Below, one piece after another: positions 6,803-7,679 of a stretch of DNA of 7,679 bases. The DNA comes from Gammaproteobacteria bacterium (GTDB lineage Bacteria; Pseudomonadota; Gammaproteobacteria; Steroidobacterales; Steroidobacteraceae): positions 8,051 to 15,729 of the forward strand of contig PMHN01000207.1 of NCBI GenBank assembly GCA_003156695.1. Reading direction: 5' to 3'. Numbering within the stretch: the first letter of the stretch is position 1; each line of letters opens with the position of its first letter. The notes under the pieces are model-generated. The model had not been told where the DNA came from, made no database searches, and saw nothing but the letters and a program-made list of their open reading frames with translations. Both the position numbers and the translations under genes were made by a program.

Positions 6803-6879
6803 CGCTCTTTTCCCGCCCCCGCATTGACCGTGCGGCAGTCTATCCTAAAGGTCGGTGGCGTCGAGGGTCGCGGGCGCTG

Positions 6880-6888
6880 TGCTAGCAT
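6880..6888 (+). promoter_or_regulatory. Candidate extended -10 promoter of icd
   Basis: TGC followed by TAGCAT (6883-6888) fits the TGn extended -10 pattern, with four of six hexamer matches. The -35 region is poor, which extended -10 promoters tolerate. Transcription would start near 6894-6896 and give a 5' leader of about 50 bases. This is a motif-level call without other support. Confidence 0.35.
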
Positions 6889-6931
6889 TCCCCGCGCGGC
6901 AGCGCACTCGAGGCGCTTACCGCCAATCCTC

Positions 6932-6937
6932 AGGAGA
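6932..6937 (+). promoter_or_regulatory. Ribosome binding site of icd (AGGAGA)
   Basis: AGGAGA ends seven bases before the ATG at 6945, which is good spacing and near-consensus. It fixes the start of icd and is the strongest ribosome binding site in the window, as expected for a highly expressed TCA-cycle gene. Confidence 0.8.
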
Positions 6938-6944
6938 GCACCCC

Positions 6945-7679
6945 ATGTCCGCGGCCCCTTCCCTCAAGGTCACACCTCCCGCACAGGGCGCGAAGATCAC
7001 CATATCCAACGGCAAACTGAGTGTGCCGGTGAATCCGATCGTGCCGTTCATCGAGGGAGACGGCACCGGGCCTGACATCTGGCGCGCCAGCGTGCGGGTG
7101 ATGGACGCCGCGGTCGAGCGCGCCTACGGCGGCAAGCGTCGCATCCACTGGCTGGAAGTGTACGCCGGGGAAAAATCCAACAAGCTGTTCAACACCTGGC
7201 TGCCGGAAGAAACGGTGGCGGCGTGCCGCGAGTATCTGGTGTCCATCAAGGGACCGCTCACCACCCCGGTCGGCGGCGGCATCCGCTCGCTCAACGTCGC
7301 GTTGCGGCAGATGCTGGACCTGTACGTGTGCCTGCGCCCGGTGCGCTGGTTCAAGGGCGTGCCCTCGCCGGTGAAGCATCCGGAGAAGGTCGACATGGTG
7401 ATCTTCCGCGAGAACACCGAGGACATCTATGCCGGCATCGAATTCGAAGCCGGAACCCCGGACAACCAGAAATTTCTCGAGTTGTTCCGACAGGCCTTCC
7501 CGAAGGCCTACGCCAAGATCCGCTTCCCCGAGAGTTCCGGCATTGGCATCAAGCCCGTGTCGAAGGACGGCTCCGAGCGTCTCATCCGCTCGGCAATCCA
7601 GTATTGCGTCGCCAACCGTCGCAAGAGCCTGACGCTGGTTCACAAGGGCAACATCCAGAAGTTCACGGAAGGCGCGTTC
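6945..7679 (+). CDS. icd: Isocitrate dehydrogenase, E. coli Icd type, N-terminal 245 residues (3' end cut by window)
   Basis: The enzyme oxidises isocitrate to 2-oxoglutarate and CO2 in the TCA cycle, normally as a cytosolic homodimer. The visible 245 residues align almost without gaps with E. coli Icd: [12 protein letters not shown] (35-46), [12 protein letters not shown] (111-122), [11 protein letters not shown] (125-135), [11 protein letters not shown] (154-164) and [15 protein letters not shown] (231-245). Substrate-binding residues are present as Ser115, Arg121, Arg131 and Arg155; catalytic Tyr162 and Lys234 match E. coli Tyr160 and Lys230. Ser115 corresponds to the serine phosphorylated by AceK, so glyoxylate-bypass control is possible if aceK is in the genome. 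A roughly 25-residue N-terminus precedes the conserved core, about as in E. coli. The coenzyme-specificity residues lie beyond the right edge, so NADP use is inferred from the subfamily. Confidence 0.95.
   Translation, partial: MSAAPSLKVTPPAQGAKITISNGKLSVPVNPIVPFIEGDGTGPDIWRASVRVMDAAVERAYGGKRRIHWLEVYAGEKSNKLFNTWLPEETVAACREYLVSIKGPLTTPVGGGIRSLNVALRQMLDLYVCLRPVRWFKGVPSPVKHPEKVDMVIFRENTEDIYAGIEFEAGTPDNQKFLELFRQAFPKAYAKIRFPESSGIGIKPVSKDGSERLIRSAIQYCVANRRKSLTLVHKGNIQKFTEGAF

Larger units (their letters stand above)
6771..6944. promoter_or_regulatory. Divergent control region between the permease and icd
   Basis: These 174 bp separate the permease/deiminase operon from icd. The permease-proximal part holds most of the 19-bp tandem repeat. 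TTGACC (6824-6829) matches a -35 box on the plus strand, but nothing convincing lies 16-18 bp downstream of it. The icd side has an extended -10-like element (6880-6888) and a clear ribosome binding site. No convincing terminator or riboswitch fold was seen. Confidence 0.5.

Noticed and set aside
6874..6905. Inverted repeat GCGCTG/CAGCGC around the icd -10 element
   Set aside because: A six-bp stem with a 20-base loop is expected by chance at this base composition and has no supporting structure.

Overview
The window is GC-rich (about two thirds G+C by eye) and almost fully coding. The gene repertoire and the E. coli-like isocitrate dehydrogenase suggest a high-GC proteobacterium, probably a gammaproteobacterium of the Steroidobacter/Nevskia/Lysobacter kind. 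This assignment is inferred from gene content and recalled family resemblance, not from a search. No RNA gene, CRISPR array, insertion sequence or phage gene was seen.

Layout. (1) Positions 1-1592, minus strand: an exported patatin-like phospholipase followed by a POTRA-like linker and the beginning of an outer-membrane beta-barrel (PlpD-like, type Vd secretion layout). Its C-terminus lies beyond the left edge. (2) A 58-bp divergent intergenic region. (3) 1651-3489, plus strand: a secreted PQQ-dependent-dehydrogenase-fold beta-propeller with several unusual replacements at active-site positions. (4) 3493-4224, plus strand, 3 bp downstream: a small membrane-anchored PLDc_N/TPR protein, almost certainly in the same operon. 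(5) 4219-5322, minus strand: a complete agmatine deiminase whose stop overlaps the end of the TPR gene in a convergent arrangement. (6) 5319-6770, minus strand: an APC-superfamily (CAT-type) amino-acid permease, the upstream partner of the deiminase, joined to it by an ATGA stop/start overlap. (7) A 174-bp divergent control region that includes a 19-bp tandem duplication at the permease start. (8) 6945 to the right edge, plus strand: the N-terminal 245 residues of isocitrate dehydrogenase (Icd).

How they fit together. Permease and agmatine deiminase form a plausible import-and-degrade unit for agmatine or a related cationic amine. The next pathway enzyme, N-carbamoylputrescine amidase, is not in the window. 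The PQQ-type protein and the TPR protein form a two-gene envelope operon of unknown purpose. The patatin and icd genes are separate transcription units facing away from these operons. The points most worth a second look are the altered catalytic positions of the PQQ-type protein, with its tightly coupled TPR partner, and the tandem duplication that puts the only visible Shine-Dalgarno-like stretch out of frame with the permease start.
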